The notes under the pieces were generated by a model. It searched no databases, was not told the DNA's origin, and was given only the letters and a program-made list of their open reading frames with translations. A program made the translations under genes and the position numbers. A stretch of DNA of 64,000 nucleotides from contig NZ_MAEJ01000015.1 in NCBI RefSeq assembly GCF_009933175.1, forward strand, positions 1 through 64,000, written 5' to 3'. Positions 45,030 to 53,511 of the stretch are shown in pieces; the first letter of the stretch is position 1; each line of letters starts with the position of its first letter. The DNA comes from Candidatus Enterococcus huntleyi (GTDB taxonomy: Bacteria > Bacillota > Bacilli > Lactobacillales > Enterococcaceae).

Positions 45030-46811
45030 CTAATTCAAAGCTGAACTCTTCAGAATGTTTTCACTAATTTGTTCAACAGTTAAACTATTTTCAGCTAAAA
45101 GCTCTTGCACTTGATAGCGGTCATAAAAGACTTTCCCTAACCCGTAATTTTGAACGTGTATATCTGAATCTCCATAGTAGCTGGCGATTGTTTGGCCATA
45201 GCCACCTGATAAAATGCCATCCTCTAACGTCACCACAAGCTCATGTGTTTCCTTCAATGTTTCCAACAATTCTGTATCCAGCTGTGAAATCACGCGAGGA
45301 TTAATAACTGTCGCTTTCAATTTTCCAGCCTGTTCTAAGTGATTTGCCACCTCTTTGGCTAAGCTATGGAAGTTTCCGACACCAATAATCGCCACACGTT
45401 CGCCTTTTTTAGTCAGTTGATTCTTAAAGACTGTCTGTTCGTTGATTGGTTCATTTATTGGATTTTCTTCGACTGAACCGACTGGCACGCGAATCGCTAC
45501 TGGATGGGCATTCTGATCCAGAGACCACTCCAATAATGCCAAATATTCTTCTTTAGAAGTTGGTGCCAAATAAACTAAATTTGGGATATGGCTTAAAAAT
45601 GGAATATCAAAAATACCTAAGTGGCTTTCATCATTCATCGCAGATACGGACGCGCCATAAACCAAAATTGTCCCAGCTAAGTTATTCAAAGCTAAATCAT
45701 GGGAAATTTGATCATAACTTCTCTGCATAAAGGTAGAATGCACTGCCCAGACAGGCTTCACGCCATTTTTAGCCATTCCTGCCGTCATGGTTGCCGCTTG
45801 TTCTTCAGCAATTCCCACATCAACAAATTGTTTACCGACTTTTTCTCGTTGTTCCGCATTAAATAAGAGCATCGGTGTTCCCGCATTAACCGCGACAACT
45901 TTTTCATCCCGAGCCATTTTATCCAATAAAAGTTCTGTTGTTAACTGGTTATACGTTTTTTTGCTAGCACTATCTTTTGTTGCTGTATTTCTAGCCAAAT
46001 ATTCGCCTGTCTCTAAGCTAAACGGACCTCCGGCATGAAACTTCTCACGATTCTCTTCAGCGAATGAAAAACCTTTTCCTTTTACTGTTTGAATATGCAA
46101 CACAACCGGTGACGAGCTATCTTTGACTTTTGTAAACAACTCAATTAAGGCATCTAAGTCATTGCCTGCCGCTAAATATTCATATTGAAAGCCTAAAGCT
46201 GTAAAGAAATTCGACTCTGCTTGGCCTTGTGTTTCGCGTAATAAGCGTAAATTTTTATAGATACCACCATGGTTTTCTGCGATTGACTGATCGTTATCAT
46301 TAACTATCACAATCGTGTTCGTGCCTAATTCAGAAATGTTATTCAAGCCTTCATAAGCTAGTCCTCCAGATAAGGAACCATCGCCAATCACCGCAACCAC
46401 ATTATTCGTTTCGCCTTTAATGTCACGTGCTTTGGCTACGCCATTTGCGAGAGACAAAGACGTTGATGTATGTCCGACTGTAAACAAATCATGGTCACTT
46501 TCTTTGGGATTGGTATAACCTGAAACTTCATCATATTGATTGGCATCAAGAAAAGCATGCGCACGGCCAGTCAACATCTTATGAATATACGTTTGATGTG
46601 ACACATCAAAAATAAGTTTATCTATCGGTGATTCAAACACATAATGTAAAGCAATTGTCATTTCAACCACACCAAGATTTGGTCCATTATGGCCCCCGTG
46701 GCTACTAATTTTTTCTAATAAAGTGGTTCTGACTTCCTCCACCAATTGGTGCAGTTCATTTCTAGTTAATCGTTTTAAATCTTCTGGTTTATTAATAGTT
46801 TGTAAGTACAT
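45030..46811 (-). CDS. 1-deoxy-D-xylulose-5-phosphate synthase-like enzyme
   Basis: A 593-residue thiamine-diphosphate enzyme of the DXS family, which joins pyruvate and glyceraldehyde 3-phosphate. The N-terminal domain has the active His in SHGGHNGPNLGVVE, FDVSHQTYIHKMLTGR and the ThDP motif GDGSLSGGLAYEGLN. The middle domain has the catalytic Glu in VGIAEEQAATM. The C-terminal transketolase domain ends near residue 580. It is slightly shorter than common DXS (about 620). No other MEP-pathway gene is seen in the window. Its promoter has the same MerR-type dyad as the AKR operon. It may supply DXP for thiamine or B6, or act on another aldehyde; the reaction is not proven by sequence. Confidence 0.85.
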   Translation of the reverse strand: MYLQTINKPEDLKRLTRNELHQLVEEVRTTLLEKISSHGGHNGPNLGVVEMTIALHYVFESPIDKLIFDVSHQTYIHKMLTGRAHAFLDANQYDEVSGYTNPKESDHDLFTVGHTSTSLSLANGVAKARDIKGETNNVVAVIGDGSLSGGLAYEGLNNISELGTNTIVIVNDNDQSIAENHGGIYKNLRLLRETQGQAESNFFTALGFQYEYLAAGNDLDALIELFTKVKDSSSPVVLHIQTVKGKGFSFAEENREKFHAGGPFSLETGEYLARNTATKDSASKKTYNQLTTELLLDKMARDEKVVAVNAGTPMLLFNAEQREKVGKQFVDVGIAEEQAATMTAGMAKNGVKPVWAVHSTFMQRSYDQISHDLALNNLAGTILVYGASVSAMNDESHLGIFDIPFLSHIPNLVYLAPTSKEEYLALLEWSLDQNAHPVAIRVPVGSVEENPINEPINEQTVFKNQLTKKGERVAIIGVGNFHSLAKEVANHLEQAGKLKATVINPRVISQLDTELLETLKETHELVVTLEDGILSGGYGQTIASYYGDSDIHVQNYGLGKVFYDRYQVQELLAENSLTVEQISENILKSSALN

Positions 46812-46834
46812 GAAACTCCTCCTCTGACTTTACT

Positions 46835-46865
46835 AGTGTACTACTTAAAGTTCACTCTAAGTCAA
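46835..46865 (-). promoter_or_regulatory. MerR-type promoter of the DXS-like gene
   Basis: Minus strand: TTGACT (46860-46865), a 19-nt spacer and TACACT (46835-46840). The spacer dyad CTTAGAGT-ga-ACTTTAAG differs in one position from the AKR-merR operator. This strongly suggests control by the same MerR protein. Confidence 0.78.
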
Positions 46866-46894
46866 GCTGTTTTTAGAATTTTATAGTTAAATAA

Positions 46895-46935
46895 TGAAAA
46901 ACATCTTCGATAGCATCGCTAAAGAAGATGTTTCC
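46895..46935 (-). terminator. Terminator of the 48-codon ORF
   Basis: Arms AACATCTTC and GAAGATGTT with a 15-nt loop and minus-strand TTTTTC tail, 18 nt beyond the small ORF stop. Confidence 0.82.
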
Positions 46936-46953
46936 ATTTAAATATCATTGTTC

Positions 46954-47100
46954 TTATTTAATCTTTTTCTCAATTTCCTCTGGCGTATACAATTTTATCA
47001 AGCGACGGACTTCCATCTCTACATTGAATTGTAGGGCTTTCGTGCTATTAAGATTCTGCAAAGCGACTTTCAAATAACGGAAAAACTCTTCTTCAGTCAT
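46954..47100 (-). CDS. Small conserved-looking protein, 48 residues
   Basis: A short gene not recognised as any family. It begins MTEEEFFRYLKVALQNLN and is highly charged and helical, ending PEEIEKKIK. GAAAGGATGGGATTGAG lies directly before the ATG, and a strong terminator follows 18 nt after the stop, so it looks like a free-standing transcription unit. No signal peptide or membrane segment. Size and charge would fit a small regulatory or adaptor protein, but that is a guess. Confidence 0.65.
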   Translation of the reverse strand: MTEEEFFRYLKVALQNLNSTKALQFNVEMEVRRLIKLYTPEEIEKKIK

Positions 47101-47281
47101 CTCAATCCCATCCTTTCAATTGCTTTTCTTAGGTTAATTTTACTATAGAAATTAAGCAAAATAAACGAAAGTCCTGCGTAATTTGTAGACGCAAATTTTA
47201 TAGATGAAATTTTTATTAAAAGTAATTTTAGCAGAACCTAAATTTTAACAGAAGCTTCTACACAACAATTTTATTTCCAAT

Positions 47282-47836
47282 TTAATAAGTCGCTCTTGGG
47301 CCACCGATATATTTTGGTCGACTTCTAAGAGCTGTGACATGCGCACCACCCAATTCCTTAATTGAAGGACGAACGGGTACTTGAACATATTTGACATGCA
47401 TGCCAATCGATGTATCACCAATATCGATCCCCGCTTGCGCCACAATATGTTCCACCTCAACTGGCTCTTCAAATTGTTCAAAAGCCGCGACTGAACATGA
47501 ACCGCCTGCGTGTAAGGCTGGTTTCACGGAAACAATTTCCCAGTCTTTTGCTTCAGCCAACTTCCGTTCAACCACAACCGCTCGATTAATATGCTCGCAA
47601 CCTTGCACACCAAGATAAATTCCTAATGGATCAAGCTGTGACTTCAATGTTTCAATCACCCATTGCCCCACCTCTTGACTGGAATTTTTACCGATTGTAC
47701 CGCCGACAATCTCACTGGTGGTACAGCCTAATACAAAGACATCGCCAGCTTTTAAAACTGCCTCTTCTAAAACATCCGTAACGATTATTGCTAATTCTTT
47801 TTGTAAAGTTTCTTTGGTTAAGTGCTCGTTTTTCAA
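47282..47836 (-). CDS. UPF0340/TIGR01440 family protein (YwlG-like)
   Basis: A 184-residue protein of a conserved family without a settled function. Recognisable blocks are [28 protein letters not shown] and [19 protein letters not shown]. The gene uses a TTG start with AAGGAG 11 nt upstream; no ATG fits better. It is the last gene of a three-gene run with an ECF S-component and a PdxK/ThiD-type kinase, which hints at a link with vitamin salvage, though that is inference. Confidence 0.85.
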   Translation of the reverse strand: MKNEHLTKETLQKELAIIVTDVLEEAVLKAGDVFVLGCTTSEIVGGTIGKNSSQEVGQWVIETLKSQLDPLGIYLGVQGCEHINRAVVVERKLAEAKDWEIVSVKPALHAGGSCSVAAFEQFEEPVEVEHIVAQAGIDIGDTSIGMHVKYVQVPVRPSIKELGGAHVTALRSRPKYIGGPRATY

Positions 47837-47854
47837 AATAAATCAGACTCCTTA

Positions 47855-48349
47855 TTATTTGTATTGTGGTAGATGTAAAATTCTTTTTAACCCTTGATAT
47901 AAAGGGACTGTAACGAAAATACCAAAGAGATTTTGGATTAGATTACCAGGTAATGAAGCCAATCCTGCCGGCCAAGTATAAAGCAAGCTAGTTGCTAAAG
48001 CGTACCCTATAATCATCCAGACACTTGCTAGTATAAAACCAACCATCAGGCCTTGTTTGTTCGGGAATTTTTGATAGATAAAACCTAGTAATAGACCTTG
48101 TATGCCATGAATCAGCACCGAAAATAGTGCCCACTCAGGATATCCAGAAAGTAAATCAATCAGGCCACCACTGAGAGCGCCCACGAAAAGTCCACCAGTT
48201 GGGCCAAATAATAAAGCAGACGTGTAAATTCCAACTTCACATAAGGTCACAAAACCTTTCGTTTGTGGCACGGGAATAATAAATAACAGAGAAAGAGAAA
48301 CGGTCATCGCCACCATCAAAGCAATTTTCGTTAAGTCACGTGTTTTCAT
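47855..48349 (-). CDS. ECF transporter S-component, probable B6 or pyrimidine vitamin specificity
   Basis: A 164-residue membrane protein with five to six hydrophobic helices. The helix pattern and the loop GPTGGLFVGALSGGLIDLLSGYP are typical of ECF substrate-capture subunits; the shared energising module is not in this window. ATG 48349 follows AGAGGAGG and overlaps the upstream kinase stop by 14 nt; a longer frame start at 48436 would add a non-membrane tail and is rejected. Coupling to a PdxK/ThiD-type kinase suggests pyridoxine (PdxU2-like) or hydroxymethylpyrimidine as ligand. Confidence 0.85.
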   Translation of the reverse strand: MKTRDLTKIALMVAMTVSLSLLFIIPVPQTKGFVTLCEVGIYTSALLFGPTGGLFVGALSGGLIDLLSGYPEWALFSVLIHGIQGLLLGFIYQKFPNKQGLMVGFILASVWMIIGYALATSLLYTWPAGLASLPGNLIQNLFGIFVTVPLYQGLKRILHLPQYK

Positions 48350-49142
48350 TGGCAACCTCCTCTGAATTTTGGCCAAACCAAACATTGCCCTCACCATTTT
48401 CCAGTAGAATCCCTTGCTTAATCGATTGGAAAACAAACTCTTTAGCTGCAGTAATAGCTGATAGCAGCGTCTTTTCTTGCACTAAATTTGCCGCAATCGC
48501 TGAAGCAAATGAACAACCCGCGCCATTAATGGTAGGCACATTTAATTTGGTCTTTTCTAAAAGGACCTCGTTTTGTTTATCATAAAATAAATCGTATGCA
48601 CGCTCGCCACTCATCCGTTCGCCACCTTTAATCACGACCGCCTTCGCGCCTAATTCATCGACTAATTTCTTCGCAGCAAGCTTCATATCAGCAACCGTTT
48701 CAATCTTCATTTCCGTCAGTAGTTCAGCCTCTTTTAAATTGGGCGTAATAATCATCGCGTAAGGAAATAAGCGTATCAACGCCTGTTTATAATTTTGATG
48801 GTACACCTCAGTCGTCTCTTTAAATGCTAAGACTGGATCCAATACAATCGGGCCAGTAAAATTTTTTATAAATGTCTCAACAACCGGAATCGCTTCAGTT
48901 TGATGGATCAAGCCAATCTTTATTCCCGCCACATCCATCGTCTGTGCAATTGTCGCTAACTGCTCGTTCAATAAAGCTATCGGCAAATCATGAATTGTAA
49001 ATCCCGCCGTGTCAGCTGTTGCCAGACAAGTTATGGCAGTCACGCCAAAAACATGATGATTTTCAAATGTCTTCAAATCCGTCTGAAGTCCGCCGCCACC
49101 CAGTGTATCGGATCCAGCGATAGTTAAAATAGTCTTGGTCAT
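48336..49142 (-). CDS. Pyridoxine/hydroxymethylpyrimidine kinase (PdxK/ThiD family)
   Basis: A 268-residue ribokinase-fold kinase. The start KTILTIAGSDTLGGGGLQTDLKTF binds the substrate. VIKGGERMSG and the anion-hole motif INGAGCSFASAIAANL near the C-terminus hold the catalytic region. The GAGC form, instead of the usual GTGCTLS of ThiD, recalls the Bacillus PdxK branch, so phosphorylation of pyridoxal/pyridoxine is favoured, with HMP as the alternative. The ATG at 49142 has AAGGAG upstream; the frame extends to 49199 without a ribosome site. It overlaps the S-component gene by 14 nt. Confidence 0.85.
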   Translation of the reverse strand: MTKTILTIAGSDTLGGGGLQTDLKTFENHHVFGVTAITCLATADTAGFTIHDLPIALLNEQLATIAQTMDVAGIKIGLIHQTEAIPVVETFIKNFTGPIVLDPVLAFKETTEVYHQNYKQALIRLFPYAMIITPNLKEAELLTEMKIETVADMKLAAKKLVDELGAKAVVIKGGERMSGERAYDLFYDKQNEVLLEKTKLNVPTINGAGCSFASAIAANLVQEKTLLSAITAAKEFVFQSIKQGILLENGEGNVWFGQNSEEVANENT

Positions 49143-49190
49143 ACGCTCACACTCCTTGCTTTTCATTATAAAGCAAGAAGTATAAACGAA

Positions 49191-49208
49191 AACAGCCAAT
49201 TGGTTGTT
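49191..49208. promoter_or_regulatory. Near-perfect palindrome upstream of the kinase gene
   Basis: AACAGCCAATTGGTTGTT has one mismatch between its two 9-bp halves. It lies about 20 nt upstream of the TATAAT (49165-49170, minus strand) that probably serves the vitamin cluster, a good operator position. Confidence 0.4.
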
Positions 49209-49296
49209 TTTTTACTCAGCCAATTTTTATAAAGTTACATTTATTGGAACATCATCAAAAAATCACTTGCGGACAAGAACTTCCTTGCTATTTCAC

Positions 49297-49326
49297 TTGT
49301 TTCTCTAATTCAACCAATGCTATGAT
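49297..49326 (+). promoter_or_regulatory. Promoter of the glycerate kinase gene
   Basis: TTGTTT, an 18-nt spacer and TATGAT, with TG one base before the -10 (extended -10). The start codon is 24 nt downstream after a strong AAGGAGG. Confidence 0.55.
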
Positions 49327-49349
49327 GAATTAAAAAGGAGGTTTTCCAG

Positions 49350-50486
49350 ATGAATGTGACCATTGCTATCGATTCTTTTAAGGAATCCGCAACTTCGACC
49401 GAGCTAGCCGAAGCCATAAAAAAAGGCATCGCGCCTTATGTCAATCAAATTTCTACCGTCCCCATATCGGATGGTGGCGAAGGAACGATTGAGGCTCTAT
49501 CTGCTGCCTTCCAAGGAGAAATTAAATCCGTCGAAACCGTCAATTCTTTTGGCGAATCGATCAATGCCGAGTATTTAGTAACAAAAATAAATGGGCAGAT
49601 GACAGCTGTTGTAGAATCTGCTAAGGTCGTCGGCCTCCATTATTCAAAGGGGCGCACGGAACAAGCTTATTTAGCCAACTCTTATGGATTGGGACTTCTG
49701 CTATCTAAGATAATCGCTCATGGTATCACACAAATAATAATCACATTAGGCGGTAGCGGTACAACAGATGGTGGCTTAGGCATGCTTCAAGGATTAGGGG
49801 TTGAACTATTAGATTCAGCAAATCAAAAATTACCGGTCAATTGGCAAAATCCACTATTATCCGCTAGTTCCATTTCATTAGAATCGCTAGATCAAATTGG
49901 TGCTAATTGTAACTTAATCATTGCCAACGATGTCGAAAATCCTTATTGTGGGGCAACGGGCGCTGCAAAAATCTTTGGACCTCAAAAAGGACTAACAGAA
50001 GAACAAATAAATCGGTTAGACGATAAACTCTGCAAAATTTCGGTGAATCTACACTCACTTGGTGCGCTCGATTTAAGAACAACACTCGGTGCCGGAGCGG
50101 CTGGTGGTCTCGGCGGAGCCTTTGCTTTATTAGGTGCCCGTATGCAAGCCGGATTTCCTTTAATAGCTGACTTAGTTAACCTTGAAGAAAAGATTAAGCA
50201 GAGTGACTGGGTGATTACAGGTGAAGGGAAATTCGATGCCCAATCCAGTGCTGGAAAAGTCCCTTACGGCGTCGCGAGCCTTGCCAAGAAACACGGTGTT
50301 AAGACAATTGTTCTGTGTGGCAGCTACGACAGTCTCCCAGAAAATTCATTATTTGACGGAATTTTTTCTATCCAACCTGGCCCCGTTACTCTGCAGAAAG
50401 CTATGGAAATAAACTATACGTTAGATAATATTCAGCAAGTCAGTGGGCAATTGTTTCAGATGCTGGCTGCTATGAAGAAAGATTAA
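49350..50486 (+). CDS. Glycerate kinase (GarK/GlxK family)
   Basis: A 378-residue enzyme that phosphorylates D-glycerate. The N-terminus IAIDSFKESATSTELAEAI, the PISDGGEGTIEAL motif, the GGSGTTDGGLGMLQGLG loop and the C-terminal WVITGEGKFDAQSSAGKVP are all hallmarks of the family. Length is normal. It is monocistronic with AAGGAGG 8 nt before the ATG and a shared bidirectional terminator downstream. No other glycerate-pathway gene is next to it. Confidence 0.95.
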   Translation: MNVTIAIDSFKESATSTELAEAIKKGIAPYVNQISTVPISDGGEGTIEALSAAFQGEIKSVETVNSFGESINAEYLVTKINGQMTAVVESAKVVGLHYSKGRTEQAYLANSYGLGLLLSKIIAHGITQIIITLGGSGTTDGGLGMLQGLGVELLDSANQKLPVNWQNPLLSASSISLESLDQIGANCNLIIANDVENPYCGATGAAKIFGPQKGLTEEQINRLDDKLCKISVNLHSLGALDLRTTLGAGAAGGLGGAFALLGARMQAGFPLIADLVNLEEKIKQSDWVITGEGKFDAQSSAGKVPYGVASLAKKHGVKTIVLCGSYDSLPENSLFDGIFSIQPGPVTLQKAMEINYTLDNIQQVSGQLFQMLAAMKKD

Positions 50487-50524
50487 TCAAACGAAGAGCA
50501 CATATTCTCAGACTGGATCGTCCT

Positions 50525-50573
50525 AAAAAAATCGGTGCGAGTAACTCATAAGAGTTCATCACACCGATTTTTT
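50525..50573. terminator. Bidirectional terminator after glycerate kinase
   Basis: AAAAAATCGGTG and CACCGATTTTTT arms with inner AACTC/GAGTT pairs between converging genes (stops at 50486 and 50627). T-runs occur on both strands. Confidence 0.92.
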
Positions 50574-50626
50574 GATTTGTTTGGTTTATTATAAATTTCC
50601 TAAATGTTGCTATTTGATTATCCCAC

Positions 50627-51184
50627 TCAAATAGATTTCTTAACCATACAGGGTGTGCCAAAAGCCAAAACATTCGCTGGAATATCTTTTGTCACGACAC
50701 TACCAGCACCAATAACAGAATTTTTGCCAATCGTAATTCCTGGCAGAACGATTACTCCTGCACCAAGCCAGACATTCTCTTCAATCACTATTGGCAGATT
50801 GTATTGGGCTTTTTTTAGCCGTAATTCTGGATCTAATGGATGCGTGCCTGCTGATAAGGTCACATTTGGTCCAATCATGACATTGTCGCCAATCTCAATC
50901 TTGGTATCATCTACCAAAGTCAGATTAAAATTCGCATAGACATGATTACCGATATAAGTATTTGATCCCCAATTTGCTCGCAAGGGCTGTTCGATATAGA
51001 CACCCTCACCAACACTAGCAAATAATTGTTTCATCAAGTCTTGCTTTTTCTCTTCATTCGAAGGCCGCACTTGGTTAAAATCATACAGAATTTCATTGAA
51101 TTTTTTTTGCTCACTCCCTGTATCAGCATTCTCAAAATAGACTTCCCCGCTATGCATTCTTCGTAATATCTCTTGTGTATCCAT
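50627..51184 (-). CDS. Maltose/galactoside O-acetyltransferase family protein
   Basis: A 185-residue acyl-CoA-dependent sugar O-acetyltransferase. After an N-terminal helical cap (about 1-55) comes a left-handed beta-helix made of hexapeptide repeats (GDNVMIGPNVTL, VWLGAGVIVLPGITIG, SVIGAGSVVTKDIPAN). The catalytic His is in LSAGTHPLDPELR. The ATG at 51184 follows AGGAGGAAATTCG; a longer start at 51205 is less likely. Monocistronic. The exact acceptor sugar is unknown. Confidence 0.9.
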   Translation of the reverse strand: MDTQEILRRMHSGEVYFENADTGSEQKKFNEILYDFNQVRPSNEEKKQDLMKQLFASVGEGVYIEQPLRANWGSNTYIGNHVYANFNLTLVDDTKIEIGDNVMIGPNVTLSAGTHPLDPELRLKKAQYNLPIVIEENVWLGAGVIVLPGITIGKNSVIGAGSVVTKDIPANVLAFGTPCMVKKSI

Positions 51185-51235
51185 CGAATTTCCTCCTAAT
51201 GACAAAATAAATCGTTTTCATTTTATGTTATAAAA

Positions 51236-51290
51236 TTGAGACAGCACACCGATACTGGATAAATATCTAGTATCGCACGCTGTCCCTACA
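51236..51290 (-). terminator. Terminator of the truB-ribF unit
   Basis: GGACAGC, GATACT and inner pairs form a long interrupted stem with matching AGTATC and GCTGTC. It lies 30 nt beyond the ribF stop; the tail CAATTTTA is weak in T. Confidence 0.65.
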
Positions 51291-51319
51291 GTTTACTAAT
51301 CCGTTATAGTAAATCTTAG

Positions 51320-52273
51320 TTACTGCTCTTTACCTTTTAGCCCAAAATAATCACGGGTATCTTGTTCATCTTGTTTTAATTGCTTGATCAAGCCCTCAGC
51401 TCCGTCAAAAGCCACTTGACCACGTAAATGATGATTCCAACGCACTGCCACTTGTTCCCCATAGATATCGCGGTGGAAATCTAAAATGAAAACTTCGACT
51501 GTTAATTCACGCCCCGCACCAAATGTATCATTATGACCAATCGAGCCCATCGCTGGATACCAAGTATCGCCAACTTTTAATTCAGAAACGTAGACTCCTT
51601 CAGCCGGCAAACGTACGGTACTTTTCGTTTTAATATTCGCAGTTGGAAAACCTAATAAGCGGCCACGAGCATCGCCATGAATAACCGTTCCTTCAATCTC
51701 ATAAATATAACCTAATAAATCGGTTACTTCTTCCATATTGCCCTTTTCCATCATTTCACGAATACGACTCGAACTAATTTTATGACCAGCATCCTCCTCT
51801 TTGGCCACCGTTACAACTTCAAAACGGCCACGAGCATATTCAGGTAAATGCGCTACATCAGCAATTTCCTTAGGACCATACGTGTAATCAAAACCTGAGA
51901 CCGCATATTCAGCGTGTAGGTCAACAATATACTGATCAACGAAATCTTGTGGCGGCAAGCTAGCAAATGAAGAAGTAAACTCTACTTCATATAAATAATC
52001 CACGCCTAACTCAGCCATGTGTCGCTCTTTTTGTTCAAGACTCGTTAAATAGCGCATATTTTCTGGCATAACTTTTTGAAAAACAATCGACGGATGTTGA
52101 TTAAAAGTCATCAAGGCTAATTTTAATTGATGTTTTTCTGCTAATTTTTTCCCTGTTTCGATCACTTTTTGATGCCCTCTATGCACCCCATCAAAAAAGC
52201 CTAACACTAACACAACTTTTTCTGCAGGAATTTCAGCTTGTTTATACGGATGTCGAATTTTAATTATTTCCAT
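51320..52273 (-). CDS. ribF: Bifunctional riboflavin kinase/FAD synthetase
   Basis: A 317-residue enzyme making FMN and FAD. The N-terminal FAD synthetase half has the nucleotidyltransferase motif LGFFDGVHRGHQKVIE and KISSSRIREMMEKG. The C-terminal kinase half has GRLLGFPTANIKTKSTVRLPAEGVY with the Thr-Asn-containing PTAN motif. Length is normal. It starts 12 nt after truB and shares its transcript, the usual order in this group. Confidence 0.95.
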   Translation of the reverse strand: MEIIKIRHPYKQAEIPAEKVVLVLGFFDGVHRGHQKVIETGKKLAEKHQLKLALMTFNQHPSIVFQKVMPENMRYLTSLEQKERHMAELGVDYLYEVEFTSSFASLPPQDFVDQYIVDLHAEYAVSGFDYTYGPKEIADVAHLPEYARGRFEVVTVAKEEDAGHKISSSRIREMMEKGNMEEVTDLLGYIYEIEGTVIHGDARGRLLGFPTANIKTKSTVRLPAEGVYVSELKVGDTWYPAMGSIGHNDTFGAGRELTVEVFILDFHRDIYGEQVAVRWNHHLRGQVAFDGAEGLIKQLKQDEQDTRDYFGLKGKEQ

Positions 52274-52285
52274 GATTTCTACCTT

Positions 52286-53206
52286 CTATTCATTTCTAAG
52301 AACCTTACTCGGTTTCAAAATATTTTTTTCTTTAGGATTTGGGATGTAAATACTAACTACTTGATTGTTATAAAATAAGGCAATTTCTTCCTCAGGCATT
52401 TCAGACAAGCCGAATGCTGCATATGGAAAACGTAAGCCATTCTTAACTTTTGCGTAAATAGCTTCTGAAATATCCACTCTTTTTAATGAAGAAATTCCAT
52501 ATTCCAACGGTAACAGTAAGTTATCAATTGTTTGATTTTCCATCGCCTGTGCGACTTGCTCTAGGGTAACTGCTTGTTCTTTTGAGAGCCCACCACTTGC
52601 CAAACGAGTTAAATCAGACATGTGCGCAGGATAGCCCAAGTTCAAGCCGGTATCGACAGCCAATGTTCTCACGTAAGTTCCTTTGCCACAGATAACTTTG
52701 AAGCGCCATGATTGGGTCTTCAACTCTTCATTCCAGACAGGCTCTGTCGTTCGCATAAAAGTATGAATCTCAGCCGTTCTTTGTGGTCGTTCAACCGTCT
52801 CACCATTTCGCGCATATTCATATAATCGTTTTCCATTAACTTTGACTGCTGAATACATCGGTGGAATTTGCGTGATTGTACCGGTCATCTTAGCCATAGC
52901 CGCGTCGATTTCTACGACTGAGAGAGGACTCTCAACAGCTTTTTCCTCAACCACTTCACCCGAAACATCTTCAGTGGTCGTGGAAAATCCTAAGGTAATC
53001 TCACCTTCATAAATTTTTCCAGAATCAACCATATATTCAATAACTTTTGTCGCTTTGCCAATACAAATCGGTAATACGCCATCAACATCAGGATCCAACG
53101 TTCCCCCATGGCCAATTTTCTTAGTCTGTAAAATTTTTCTTAATTTAAAGACGCAGTCATGACTGGTCATGCCACGCTCTTTCCATAATGGCAAAATGCC
53201 CTCCAT
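52286..53206 (-). CDS. truB: tRNA pseudouridine-55 synthase
   Basis: A 306-residue enzyme making pseudouridine 55 in tRNA T-loops. The catalytic Asp is in GHGGTLDPDVDGVLPICIG; KGTYVRTLAVDTG and YAAFGLSE-type C-terminal PUA-like parts are present. GAGGATAT lies before ATG 53206; a GTG is one codon earlier. It is the first gene of a truB-ribF unit with its own promoter: TATAAT at 53242-53247 (minus strand) preceded by TGT. A terminator separates it from rbfA. Confidence 0.94.
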   Translation of the reverse strand: MEGILPLWKERGMTSHDCVFKLRKILQTKKIGHGGTLDPDVDGVLPICIGKATKVIEYMVDSGKIYEGEITLGFSTTTEDVSGEVVEEKAVESPLSVVEIDAAMAKMTGTITQIPPMYSAVKVNGKRLYEYARNGETVERPQRTAEIHTFMRTTEPVWNEELKTQSWRFKVICGKGTYVRTLAVDTGLNLGYPAHMSDLTRLASGGLSKEQAVTLEQVAQAMENQTIDNLLLPLEYGISSLKRVDISEAIYAKVKNGLRFPYAAFGLSEMPEEEIALFYNNQVVSIYIPNPKEKNILKPSKVLRNE

Positions 53207-53467
53207 CACATATCCTCATTTCCTTTGATTTCAACTTTCTCATTATAACATAGACAGAAAAATAGCTAAACATCTGAGTTTAAGCTTTTACAATTCACAG
53301 TAAAAATAGAACCCATAAAACACAAGCCGTTAATTATGAATTAACGCTTATCCCTAGCTGACTACAATTATCCCAGCACTCTTTAGATAAACAACAGCAA
53401 AAATCCGCCCCTTATCTGCCTCTATTTTAAAAACTTAAATTTTATTCACTATTTGCCTGACAATAAA
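53207..53467 (-). promoter_or_regulatory. Promoter region of truB-ribF
   Basis: No gene is seen. An extended -10 (TGT-TATAAT, 53242-53247) lies 36 nt before the truB start. A small AT-rich inverted repeat, TTAATT/AATTAA, is near 53331-53345. The rest shows nothing. Confidence 0.5.
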
Positions 53468-53506
53468 ACAAAGCGACAAACCCGTGTTACAAATGGGTTT
53501 GTCGCT
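53468..53506 (-). terminator. Terminator after rbfA
   Basis: AGCGACAAACCC and GGGTTTGTCGCT arms with an 11-nt loop; the minus-strand tail is TTGTTTTATTG. It starts 6 nt past the rbfA stop and ends the rimP-nusA-infB-rbfA transcript. Confidence 0.9.
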
Positions 53507-53511
53507 TAATT

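Noticed and set aside
47245-47481. 78-codon minus-strand ORF
   Set aside because: Shifted frame of the UPF0340 gene, whose own frame carries the family motifs.
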